Below are positions 8,291-16,670 of a stretch of 42,987 bases of DNA, in pieces. A model generated the notes under the pieces. That model saw only the letters and a list, made by a program, of their open reading frames with translations, was not told the origin of the DNA and ran no database searches. The translations under genes and the position numbers were made by a program. How positions within the stretch are numbered: position 1 is the stretch's first letter; each line of letters opens with the position of its first letter. Source of the stretch: UBA1672 sp046542355 (lineage in GTDB: Bacteria > Pseudomonadota > Alphaproteobacteria > Micavibrionales > Micavibrionaceae); assembly GCA_046542355.1 (NCBI GenBank), contig JBKHBN010000013.1, forward strand, positions 1 through 42,987. Direction: 5' to 3'.

Positions 8291-8313
8291 GCTAGGTAGC
8301 GTACTCATAAAAT
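8291..8313 (+). repeat. 23-bp dispersed repeat, copy A (3' side of addA)
   Basis: This sequence (core AGGTAGCGTACTCAT) recurs in inverted orientation at 24856-24878 with one mismatch in 23. A 15-base exact core copy is at 42214-42228, and an 11-base match is at 16660-16670. It lies between the trxA/addA terminator and the addA stop codon. It has no coding content. Confidence 0.75.
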
Positions 8314-8316
8314 CTT

Positions 8317-11300
8317 TTACACATCAACCCTCATCAACAACGGTTCCTCTGTCCAAAGAAGCGCTGTATAAACCCGATGATCAGGATAGATCCTCCCTAT
8401 CACATCCTTATAAGCTTTTAACTGATCAAGATAAATTCTGGGAACATCTGCAACAGTCAGAGGCACAGATCGGTTGGTTTTATAATCAACAATCCAAACA
8501 TCTGACTCGCCAACCACTAACCTGTCAATTTGACCGCTAATAATTTTATGATCCGGCATCAACGCTGTTACTGGAACCTCCGCAAGCGAACCTGCCTGAA
8601 AAAAATTCTGGTAATCAGGGTGTGTTAAAATAGCACAAACATCCTGAACAATTTTATCACGCACATCTTGTTGTAAAGAGCTTGCTTTTTTTTGCACAAA
8701 CATCGCCGCCAGTTCTTTTTGTTGCGCCTTGGGATAGTTGGGTAAAAACTCTAAAAGTTTATGCACAATATTTCCTCGCACAAACATACTGGGATCGGAA
8801 ACAGACAAGGGCGACCGTGCTCTGTCATCCAACTCATCCTCCAAAGAGGGCCTTGATGGAATTAACGGTTTTGGTGGCACCGGTTCTTCCCTTGGCAGTG
8901 AAAAAACCCATGACGCAATATTAGATTCTTCTGTTTTATACTCGAGAACCTTTTTGTATTTATCAGGCTCCTGTGACTGTGGATTAGATAGACGTAAAAT
9001 TTCACCATAATCGTGCATAATTTTTTGCACGCCATCTTCATTTTCTACTGCATTTCTAATTTGTTCATACCAACTGCTCGATTTAGATTTTTTCTCGCCG
9101 CTATAGCCTGTCACATAAAGTCTTTCTGCTGCACGTGTCATGGCTACATAAAGAAGACGCTGTTGCTCCTCTTCATCTTCAAGTTTTTTCTTCTGCTTAA
9201 TTAATGTGTACGCCTCAGGCTCCATTTCAACTTTTGGCGAAAAAAGAGGTACAGGCGCCCCCGTCTTCGCAGGCCATAGAACATTGTCATTATTGTGCTG
9301 CGTCCTTTTTGGCATCGTGTCTGGTAATATGACAACTGGAGATTGCAGACCTTTGGAGCCGTGTATTGTCATGATACGAACTTTATTGCCCGCATCTTCC
9401 ATTTCTCTTTTTAGCTCTGTACGCGTACCGCCCTGCTCATCAAGAAAACATTGCAAATGATCTTCTCTACTATATGTAAAGTTAAGGGCGGCATTTAAAA
9501 GCTCTTCAATAGGATCATTTGCCTCCTCTCCCAACCTCCGGCATATTGCCCTCAATCCGGAATAAGAATCTGCAGGGCATGATTCATTCAAAATCGCCGA
9601 GAAAAATTCATAACTATTCAAGGTCTGAGCCCGTTGTATCATTATAGATAAATACGCACGCACAGATTCGATTTTCTTAAAATCAAGGGATTGAACTAAG
9701 GACTCAAAACCTTTTAAACGATCCTGATCAAACCGACATAACTCATTCCACAATGATCCTGTCCTGCCATAACACAGTAAAAAAAGTTCCTCCTCATCCA
9801 GTCCAATAAAAGGAGATTTAAGAACCTCGGCGAGTGTCAAATCATCCTCAGGCAAGAGGCAGAAATGAGCCAGGGCCAAGAGATCCTGAACAGCAAGCTG
9901 CTCCCCTACGATCATCCGATCTACACCGCTAACAGGTATGCCTTGCGCCTTCAAGGCGCGAATAAGGGGCTTGACCACCCCGGCTCTTGAGCGGACTAAT
10001 ATCATAATATCTTCAGGCTCTATAGCCCGGCCTCTGCTGGCCAGCCATTCCTTACGCAACAACCAGTTTTTAATCTTATGGGCAATGAGGCGTGACATAT
10101 CCTCTGCGCCTGATCCATGGATATTGGAGTGAACCATAGGCTCCCAAGGATCACGCTTTTCAGCTTTCTGAGTTTCAAAAACGGGCCAGACCTCGACCAC
10201 CCCCTCTTGACCCTGTCTAAAGACCTTATGGGTGATCACGTCCTCACCCAACGCACTTCTATAATCATCCTGATCAAATACTGAATCAACAACCCTCAGC
10301 ACACTTTCACTTGAACGAAAAGAAACATCCAAAGGAACAATATGATTAATCAAATCCGCATTCCTGATCTTTTCATCAAACACCTTATTCATACGTTTAA
10401 ACTCTTTAGGCGCTGCTCTTTGAAATCCGTAAATAGATTGCTTAATATCCCCAACAACAAAATATGTCCGTTCTGTTTGCTCTTTGGAGCCATGGCCACT
10501 GAAAAATTCATCACTGATCGTTTCCATGATTTTCCATTGTTCGGGATTCGTGTCCTGAGCTTCATCAATCAAAATATGATCGATCCCCTGATCAAGTTTA
10601 TAAAGCACCCACGGCAACACCTGTACGCGTGAAAGCTCATCCATCGTTTGAAATACATGTGTGGATCCTGTAAACAGTGCCAGCGTACGATTAATCAGAT
10701 CATCATAATCCAATCCTCCATTCTTGTGCTTTAGTGTTTCGTAATATTGAATCACCTGCTGGGCAACATAAAAAAGATCTCGCGTCATTGCCGCAGATTG
10801 TGTACGTCTAAGCGTCTCCTCCATTGCAATAAGCCTATCGGCTTCAGCGCACAAAATACTACGTACACCTGTGTCCTTCTTATCGATTGAAGCTGGAGGG
10901 AGTCCTCTAGAACGCAATTTCCCCTCTTTGGTTAAATACACAAGCTTATAAGAAGGCAAAGCCTTCACACGATGATCTACATCTCCTGCCAGAAAATCAA
11001 AAATCTCCTGCGCATTCTTTTGTGCAGTAACGCCGCCATCTTCATATAAAAGTTGTGCTGCGTAGCGCAACGATTCAGATGAACTCTCAGTGTTTTTGCA
11101 AAAATCTCTAACAATATGTTCCGGATCAGCATCAGGGTAAATATTGTAAAATAGGCAAATCTGTGAATACAGCCCTTCCACACTTTTGTAATGATTTAAT
11201 AGTGATAAGAACTGATTTTTTTCTTTACAAACCGAGGCAATCTGTAAGGTAAGAGCATCAGGGGACAAGTAAACACTAAGATTATGAAGCGCTATGGAAA

Positions 11301-11904
11301 GCGCAGAGCCACCTTGCTCATCACTAAAAGCATAATCAAAAACAAGCGCTTGTGCCTGCGCCAGAATACTCCGCGCCTGTCGTTCATCAAGAACAGAAAA
11401 ATCAGGAGAAATACCGGCTTCTACAGGAAAGCGCCCCAAGACAGACTGGCAAAAAGCATGAATAGTCATGATTTGCAACCCTGCCGGACTATCAACCACC
11501 TCCGCAAATAAACGGCGCGCTGCTTTTATATGAACATCTCCGGGAACATATCCAAGAAGACCCTCCAGCTCATCAACCAGCCCTCCATCGCCTCTTTGAT
11601 CCCCAATATCCATAACCGCCCAGGAACCGAGCCTCTGGGTAATACGTACAGCCATTTCATTAGCCGCCGCTTTTGTATATGTGAGACACACAATCTTATG
11701 AGCGGCAGCGCCACTGCGCCCATCTTCTCTAGGCAAAAGAAGCCGCAGGACACGATCAGTAAGAACTTTTGTTTTCCCTGTTCCCGCTGAGGCGCTAACC
11801 CAAGCGCTGTGCTGCGGATGAGAAGCAAGGTTCTGAGCCTTTCCAGCGCGCAACAAAATAAGATCCTGCTCATTCTTGATCTCATCAGTGAGAGCATTCT
11901 TCAT
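8317..11904 (-). CDS. addA: Double-strand break repair helicase-nuclease subunit AddA
   Basis: This 1195-aa protein is the UvrD-like 3'-5' helicase plus nuclease subunit of AddAB, the RecBCD counterpart that resects double-strand breaks for RecA loading. Walker A is ASAGTGKT (38-45). The Walker B region ILIDEAQDTNPEQW, motif III GDIKQSIYGFQRA, TIHGSKGLQSPVVILPD and the motif VI region LLYVAMTRAAERLYV follow in order. The C-terminal PD-(D/E)XK nuclease shows QIDRLV and the catalytic VDYKTNR near residues 1140-1155. Length is typical of alphaproteobacterial AddA. The ribosome binding site GGAGGAG lies inside the end of addB, whose stop is 5 bases upstream, indicating translational coupling. It is the last gene of the tsaE-murU-addB-addA run and converges with trxA. 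Confidence 0.96.
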   Translation of the reverse strand: MKNALTDEIKNEQDLILLRAGKAQNLASHPQHSAWVSASAGTGKTKVLTDRVLRLLLPREDGRSGAAAHKIVCLTYTKAAANEMAVRITQRLGSWAVMDIGDQRGDGGLVDELEGLLGYVPGDVHIKAARRLFAEVVDSPAGLQIMTIHAFCQSVLGRFPVEAGISPDFSVLDERQARSILAQAQALVFDYAFSDEQGGSALSIALHNLSVYLSPDALTLQIASVCKEKNQFLSLLNHYKSVEGLYSQICLFYNIYPDADPEHIVRDFCKNTESSSESLRYAAQLLYEDGGVTAQKNAQEIFDFLAGDVDHRVKALPSYKLVYLTKEGKLRSRGLPPASIDKKDTGVRSILCAEADRLIAMEETLRRTQSAAMTRDLFYVAQQVIQYYETLKHKNGGLDYDDLINRTLALFTGSTHVFQTMDELSRVQVLPWVLYKLDQGIDHILIDEAQDTNPEQWKIMETISDEFFSGHGSKEQTERTYFVVGDIKQSIYGFQRAAPKEFKRMNKVFDEKIRNADLINHIVPLDVSFRSSESVLRVVDSVFDQDDYRSALGEDVITHKVFRQGQEGVVEVWPVFETQKAEKRDPWEPMVHSNIHGSGAEDMSRLIAHKIKNWLLRKEWLASRGRAIEPEDIMILVRSRAGVVKPLIRALKAQGIPVSGVDRMIVGEQLAVQDLLALAHFCLLPEDDLTLAEVLKSPFIGLDEEELFLLCYGRTGSLWNELCRFDQDRLKGFESLVQSLDFKKIESVRAYLSIMIQRAQTLNSYEFFSAILNESCPADSYSGLRAICRRLGEEANDPIEELLNAALNFTYSREDHLQCFLDEQGGTRTELKREMEDAGNKVRIMTIHGSKGLQSPVVILPDTMPKRTQHNNDNVLWPAKTGAPVPLFSPKVEMEPEAYTLIKQKKKLEDEEEQQRLLYVAMTRAAERLYVTGYSGEKKSKSSSWYEQIRNAVENEDGVQKIMHDYGEILRLSNPQSQEPDKYKKVLEYKTEESNIASWVFSLPREEPVPPKPLIPSRPSLEDELDDRARSPLSVSDPSMFVRGNIVHKLLEFLPNYPKAQQKELAAMFVQKKASSLQQDVRDKIVQDVCAILTHPDYQNFFQAGSLAEVPVTALMPDHKIISGQIDRLVVGESDVWIVDYKTNRSVPLTVADVPRIYLDQLKAYKDVIGRIYPDHRVYTALLWTEEPLLMRVDV

Positions 11905-11909
11905 GATAG

Positions 11910-14900
11910 TTATTCTCCTCCGCCACCAGAACCGCTTTTTTCAAAAGTACCCCACTCTTTTATACGCGATAAAAGCTCATAATCATTATACCGTAAAGCC
12001 TGCAAGCCATCAGGATTGCACAAATAAGCATTGTTTTCATCCCGATATACCCTCACAAGCGTTTCTAAACCCTCTTTTACAACATCCAATATATCAGATA
12101 CATCCCCTTCAAACGCTGTAACTTCTCCTGCTTCTTGTGCACCACTGATTGTCCAGTAACCAAGATAAGAAACCGCCGCGCTCGCTTCCTCTAAATCTCT
12201 AGGAACTTTATCAGGGTTTTGAGAATTACTTTCATTGGAAATCTGAAACCCTCCCCCTTCAAGGATAAGAGCCTCAAGCGGTAACTGAGGCAACGCTCCT
12301 TTTTTAAGTTTTGCATATGAAAAATCACCACCGGACTTATAATCAATCAGCGCATAAGACCCATCACGACATTGATCAATCCTGTCAGCTATTCCATATA
12401 GAGCAAAAGGAACGCCATCAACATTAATATCAACCTTGCCAGAAACTTCACCTGCAACATATTTCGCATGTTGGCGCCACAACGCCTCGTGACTGACAAA
12501 CCAGTCTGCTATACGAGCAAAACGTGGCCACCAGAAGTGTATAAGCGGTGTGTCCTGCACCTTGGTTTCAAGCTCTGCCATAGCAATAGTAAGAAATTCT
12601 TTGGACGCATTCTCCGGCAAGGTATCTGGATATAAAGACATAAATTTATGCAAGATGGAATGTAAAAGGGTCCCTTTAAGAGCAGCCCCGCTATCCTGCC
12701 GCATAGGATCAAGCTTAAGCAGTTTTAAAACATAATGCGCATATATTGAATAAGGATTGTTAAGCCAGGTTTCTACCTTTGTAACAGAAATCCCTGAAGG
12801 TCTGGCACGAACAGGAGGCCGCGGCTCGGGAGCGCTACATGGTTTAACGTCCTGCTGGTCAAGGGCTCTATACCACGCCAAATATGGTTGAATTGATAAA
12901 GCGTCAAGAGATAAGCCCCCCGCAAACAACAAAACATTCAAACGATCCAGCCAGCGCGAGGGCAAGGTAGGAGCCCCATCAACTTTCTGTGAACGTGTCA
13001 TCACCACACGCGAATTACAAAATCCTTGAACAAAATCATGTGCAGCAAAACCAATTTTCTGATCTTGAGAGGGCAAACCAAAGGCTTCACGCATCGGTCT
13101 GGACATCCATGGATCATGCCCTGTATCTTTTGGCCACACCCCTTCATTCACACCACCAAGAATAATAGTATCCGCTTTGGTTAAACGCGCTTCCAACTGA
13201 CCGAGAATCAAGAGCCGTGGATGCAAACCATAAGGAACGCGTAGCGTAACATCACGCATCAAAGTAGATACCACATCGATATAATCCTCATAGGACAGAT
13301 CACCTATAAGATCAGCATGCTCAAAGAGCTGTGCAAAGAACGCCGACATCTGGCGTCCAGCATCCCCCGCCCAGAAAATACTGGGCTTATTTCTATCACT
13401 CTCATGCCCTTGAAAAGCCAGCACCTCAAGAACATGAACATGCGCCTTCAAAAAAATAGCAGCGCTCACATCCCCCTTGTGACTGGAAAGATCAAGGAGC
13501 GGGGAAAGGGCATCATAAAATTTTTCAAAAAACTCTATAAATGTGACATCCAAACCATCTTTATCCCGAACAATTTGTTTCAAATGCTCATGCGAATGAA
13601 TAACATCTCTGGTGCGTAAAATATTTGTTTCAAGAATAGAAGCAAAACGGCGTATATCACTTTTCTTATACCCGAAACAACATAGTGACGTTTTAAGCAA
13701 AGTTAGAAAAAAAACCGGATCAAATCGGGGCGCCAGCGCTCTCAATAACAAAAGCGCCATCTTTCCCTGCTGCGTTTCCGTCAAATTCACCCCGGCAGAG
13801 TCATCAACCTCAATCCCCCATCGTCTGCAAAATCCCTTAACCCGTCGCGCTAATGTCCGGTCCGGTGTAACAAGAGCACAAACGCGCCCTTCTTCCTCCA
13901 GAGTCTCGCGCATAACCAAAGAAATAACGCCCGCTTCTTCACTTTGTGTTGCACATTCATAATACTCAAGACCCTGCGTCATTTCTTTCAGATCATGCTC
14001 GCGCGCAAAAGGTTGCCACTGCATGGTAGCTCTAGCTGGCAACATCATGGCCGAAGCCAGTTTATGCCGCAAAGCTCCTTCATCACCGCAGCTTCCTGAA
14101 CAAATCTCTATATCCTTTATATCCGGACGTTCTACGCCAATACGTTCTAGAAGTGTTTTCAAACTGCTCTGAGGATGGGTATCTCCTACATATTGCCAGG
14201 CTTCATCATTCATATCCCGATCCAGACCCGGAATAATAACCATCCCCGTCTCCAGCATACTAATCGTTCGCAATAACTCTGCCGCAGCAGGAATAGAGCC
14301 ACTCGATCCCGCAGCAATAACAGGAAAATCCGGTGGATTTTCTTGCCAGTGGTTTGAAAGAGCATGAAGCATCATATTGCGATGCTGCGCGGCATCTACC
14401 ACCATATTTTCTTCAAGAATTTTTGGCCATGTTTCACTGATAATACGAAGAAACTCAAGAGTAATTTGCCAATGTGCAGAAAATTCTTCCGGAACAATCT
14501 TGTGCAGATCGGAAAAATCCAGACCCTCAACAACGACCTGATCAATAAAATGCGCTAACGCCCGCGCAAGATTTAGGGCATGCTCCATACCTTGCGCATA
14601 ATCCGGCATGGCACATATTAATTTTGCCAACAACAATTGCCGCCTTAATGGAGAAATAGCGCCCGGAATTTCAAGAAAACCCTCACCTTTACCAAACATC
14701 ATCAAAGATAATGCTTCCTCATCCACATCCCCTAACGGACTCATTTGCGGTAAAAGCAAAGCTCCTCCCTCATTCAAGGCCAAAAACGTCTCTCGCATAA
14801 TGCGGCAGGCTCGCCGCGTCGGCAATAATAACCGATAACGGGTCAAATATTCAGGTTTTCCTTGCGTTTCTTCCAGTAAGTGCTGCGCCAGAACTTTGGA

Positions 14901-14954
14901 AAACGAACACCAGGGCGGAATATTATAAACATTTTTAGCCACACCAAGCCCCAC
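11910..14954 (-). CDS. addB: Double-strand break repair protein AddB (alphaproteobacterial type)
   Basis: AddB is the partner of AddA. In alphaproteobacteria it is a 1000-residue protein with a decayed helicase fold and a C-terminal PD-(D/E)XK nuclease that cuts the other strand. This 1014-aa protein begins with WCSFSKVLAQHLLEE and LLPTRRACRIMRETFL, as in the family. It has ADTIILGGVNEGVWP in the middle and a C-terminal nuclease with YGIADRIDQ and the catalytic LIDYKSGG. The start is GTG, overlapping the murU stop by one base (TAGTG), so the two are translationally coupled. A second GTG five codons downstream is possible. No FeS cysteine cluster is obvious by eye. Confidence 0.95.
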   Translation of the reverse strand: MGLGVAKNVYNIPPWCSFSKVLAQHLLEETQGKPEYLTRYRLLLPTRRACRIMRETFLALNEGGALLLPQMSPLGDVDEEALSLMMFGKGEGFLEIPGAISPLRRQLLLAKLICAMPDYAQGMEHALNLARALAHFIDQVVVEGLDFSDLHKIVPEEFSAHWQITLEFLRIISETWPKILEENMVVDAAQHRNMMLHALSNHWQENPPDFPVIAAGSSGSIPAAAELLRTISMLETGMVIIPGLDRDMNDEAWQYVGDTHPQSSLKTLLERIGVERPDIKDIEICSGSCGDEGALRHKLASAMMLPARATMQWQPFAREHDLKEMTQGLEYYECATQSEEAGVISLVMRETLEEEGRVCALVTPDRTLARRVKGFCRRWGIEVDDSAGVNLTETQQGKMALLLLRALAPRFDPVFFLTLLKTSLCCFGYKKSDIRRFASILETNILRTRDVIHSHEHLKQIVRDKDGLDVTFIEFFEKFYDALSPLLDLSSHKGDVSAAIFLKAHVHVLEVLAFQGHESDRNKPSIFWAGDAGRQMSAFFAQLFEHADLIGDLSYEDYIDVVSTLMRDVTLRVPYGLHPRLLILGQLEARLTKADTIILGGVNEGVWPKDTGHDPWMSRPMREAFGLPSQDQKIGFAAHDFVQGFCNSRVVMTRSQKVDGAPTLPSRWLDRLNVLLFAGGLSLDALSIQPYLAWYRALDQQDVKPCSAPEPRPPVRARPSGISVTKVETWLNNPYSIYAHYVLKLLKLDPMRQDSGAALKGTLLHSILHKFMSLYPDTLPENASKEFLTIAMAELETKVQDTPLIHFWWPRFARIADWFVSHEALWRQHAKYVAGEVSGKVDINVDGVPFALYGIADRIDQCRDGSYALIDYKSGGDFSYAKLKKGALPQLPLEALILEGGGFQISNESNSQNPDKVPRDLEEASAAVSYLGYWTISGAQEAGEVTAFEGDVSDILDVVKEGLETLVRVYRDENNAYLCNPDGLQALRYNDYELLSRIKEWGTFEKSGSGGGGE

Positions 14955-15736
14955 TAATCAAATCCCCCTGATATATCTTCAGCCTCACGAATATAGCGAT
15001 CAACACATTCCAGATCATCTGGCGTTGAAATATGATACCACTGCCCGTCATATTCCTGCGCCCAGAGCCGTCCTTGCCTCTCGCACCAATCCATAATCTC
15101 CAGAAAAGAAAAAGCCTGCTTGTCAATATGTTCAAATACACGCGGATGATTAAGGCGAATATTCGTCCACATATGCGTACCTGTCTTATCAAAGCTACGA
15201 AACACACGGCCATCTTCACGAAAATGATAATCACCGACCCCATCAGTCAAACGCATATGCAAAACCGGTTTCATCAAAGTAAGAATATCCATATTATGAT
15301 CATCCCACCCACAAGCAAGCTTCTGTAAAGCGCTTAAACGCCCTGAACCGTACGTATCATCATTCCGATCAATCCACAGATTATCCCCGGCAATAACAAA
15401 GAACGGTTCGTCTCTATCAAAAAAGTGCAAAGCATGGAAAACACCGCCCCCTGTATCTAATACCGCCTCCTCAAAAGAAACATGAATACACATCTGTGGG
15501 TATAAACGCAGATATTCATCCACATGATCCTTAATATGTTCAGGCAAATAATGTGCATTCACAACCACCTCACGCGTACCGTATGCGCGCAATCGATCCA
15601 ATGTACGCCAAAGCAAACTTCTTCCATTAATCTGAACGATCGGCTTGGGTATTTTTTCCGTAACAGGCCGCAAGCGCGTCCCAAAACCAGCCGCCAGAAT
15701 AAAAGCCTTATAGGCCGGAAAATCTTCACTACTCAT
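14954..15736 (-). CDS. murU: Nucleotidyltransferase, MurU-like (MurNAc-1-phosphate uridylyltransferase)
   Basis: This 260-aa sugar-1-phosphate nucleotidyltransferase resembles MurU, which joins UTP with MurNAc-1-phosphate in peptidoglycan sugar recycling. The nucleotide-binding signature AAGFGTRLRPVTEKIPKP is at residues 15-32, and FVIAGDN carries the metal-binding aspartate. The start overlaps the tsaE stop by 8 bases and its own stop overlaps the addB start. In many Alphaproteobacteria the kinase gene amgK lies between tsaE and murU and supplies the MurNAc-1-phosphate. Here the two genes overlap and amgK is absent, so substrate supply is uncertain and another sugar phosphate is possible. 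The superfamily is certain; the substrate is inferred from synteny. Confidence 0.85.
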   Translation of the reverse strand: MSSEDFPAYKAFILAAGFGTRLRPVTEKIPKPIVQINGRSLLWRTLDRLRAYGTREVVVNAHYLPEHIKDHVDEYLRLYPQMCIHVSFEEAVLDTGGGVFHALHFFDRDEPFFVIAGDNLWIDRNDDTYGSGRLSALQKLACGWDDHNMDILTLMKPVLHMRLTDGVGDYHFREDGRVFRSFDKTGTHMWTNIRLNHPRVFEHIDKQAFSFLEIMDWCERQGRLWAQEYDGQWYHISTPDDLECVDRYIREAEDISGGFD

Positions 15737-16178
15737 CCCTGAATACCTCTATAACTCTGCTCTCAGGCGCGCCCTCCACGCCCGAAATATAAATCTCAAA
15801 CGCTCCACCGGGCATCAAATCACCCAAACGCTCCGGCCATTCCACAAGGACAACACCATCATCACGCCCCAAAGCTTCTTCCCAGCCAATCTCATAGATT
15901 TCATCAGGATCACAAAGCCTGTACAAATCGAAGTGCCACAAAACGCCCAGCTTGCTATCATAGGTTTGCAACAGGGTAAAAGTCGGACTTGGAACCTCCA
16001 TACCCTTATCACCACATAAAAAGCGAATAAAAGAGCGACAAAAAACTGTTTTCCCCATTCCAAGATCACCATAAAGAAGCAGGATATCCCCTGTCCTTAC
16101 GTGTTTTGCAAGTGTTTTGGCAAAGACAATAGTCTCCTTTTCACTGCGGCTGTGCTCTTTATAAATAAGCTGCTTCAT
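15729..16178 (-). CDS. tsaE: tRNA threonylcarbamoyladenosine biosynthesis ATPase TsaE
   Basis: TsaE is the P-loop ATPase that, with TsaB and TsaD, completes N6-threonylcarbamoyladenosine at position 37 of ANN-decoding tRNAs. The 149-aa protein has Walker A GDLGMGKT (about 38-45), the family segment VPSPTFTLLQTYD, HFDLYRL with the conserved aspartate, and VLVEWPERLG, which carries the conserved tryptophan. Length is normal. It is the first gene of the tsaE-murU-addB-addA operon and overlaps murU by 8 bases. It is divergent from the small secreted-protein gene, with 62 bases between starts. Neither tsaB nor tsaD is in the window. Confidence 0.95.
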   Translation of the reverse strand: MKQLIYKEHSRSEKETIVFAKTLAKHVRTGDILLLYGDLGMGKTVFCRSFIRFLCGDKGMEVPSPTFTLLQTYDSKLGVLWHFDLYRLCDPDEIYEIGWEEALGRDDGVVLVEWPERLGDLMPGGAFEIYISGVEGAPESRVIEVFRDE

Positions 16179-16240
16179 ACCTTCGACTTATAGCGAAGAA
16201 CGGGCGTTGTGAAAAGCATTGTAGAGTGGTAAAATGCATC

Positions 16241-16663
16241 ATGAAACGATTAACCCCATATTTAGCAGCCATTTTCTTCTTCCCCTGCACTGCATTTGCG
16301 CAGGAAATAACGGCTGAACCCATATGTTTCAACATTCGCAACGAAGCCGACCACACCATATACGGAAGCGTTGGAACGGCCTATACAACAAATGAAGAGG
16401 GAACGAAAATCCACTATAACGGTACTTTTCGATTAGAGCCAAAAGGTACAATCGACCCTGAAACCGGCTATGCGAAGGATTTCTCTGAATTTTGCTCAAA
16501 CGGCCCTTTTTACCCGGGGCGCAAACTTGAAATTACACTGCGCACGCTTATCCCTGTTTTCTCGTGCAAAACTAATATTGAAATGGGAGACATCATCGTG
16601 CATTCCAAAAAAATCATGCGCGATGGTATGGAAACCAGAAAAATTTGGGCCACCTGTTACTAG
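16241..16663 (+). CDS. Small secreted protein with four cysteines, function unknown
   Basis: I do not recognise this family. The open frame goes back to a GTG at 16226, but the ATG at 16241 gives a clean signal peptide: a basic MKRLTP, a hydrophobic core, and an AFAQ-E cleavage site near residue 21. The mature part of about 120 residues has four cysteines (PICF, EFCS, FSCK, ATCY), consistent with two disulfides in the periplasm. It is rich in Thr, Gly and Tyr, suggesting a small beta-rich domain. The gene is divergent from tsaE and converges with divL, overlapping it by four bases (CTAG). It interrupts the divL-tsaE neighbourhood and may be an insertion. Confidence 0.75.
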   Translation: MKRLTPYLAAIFFFPCTAFAQEITAEPICFNIRNEADHTIYGSVGTAYTTNEEGTKIHYNGTFRLEPKGTIDPETGYAKDFSEFCSNGPFYPGRKLEITLRTLIPVFSCKTNIEMGDIIVHSKKIMRDGMETRKIWATCY

Positions 16664-16670
16664 GTAGCGT
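16660..16670 (+). repeat. 11-bp partial match to the dispersed AGGTAGCGT repeat (copy D)
   Basis: CTAGGTAGCGT is identical to positions 8292-8302 of copy A. Here it is part of the coding end of divL and overlaps the stop of the secreted-protein gene. It could be chance; it is noted because it also falls at a gene 3' end. Confidence 0.3.
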
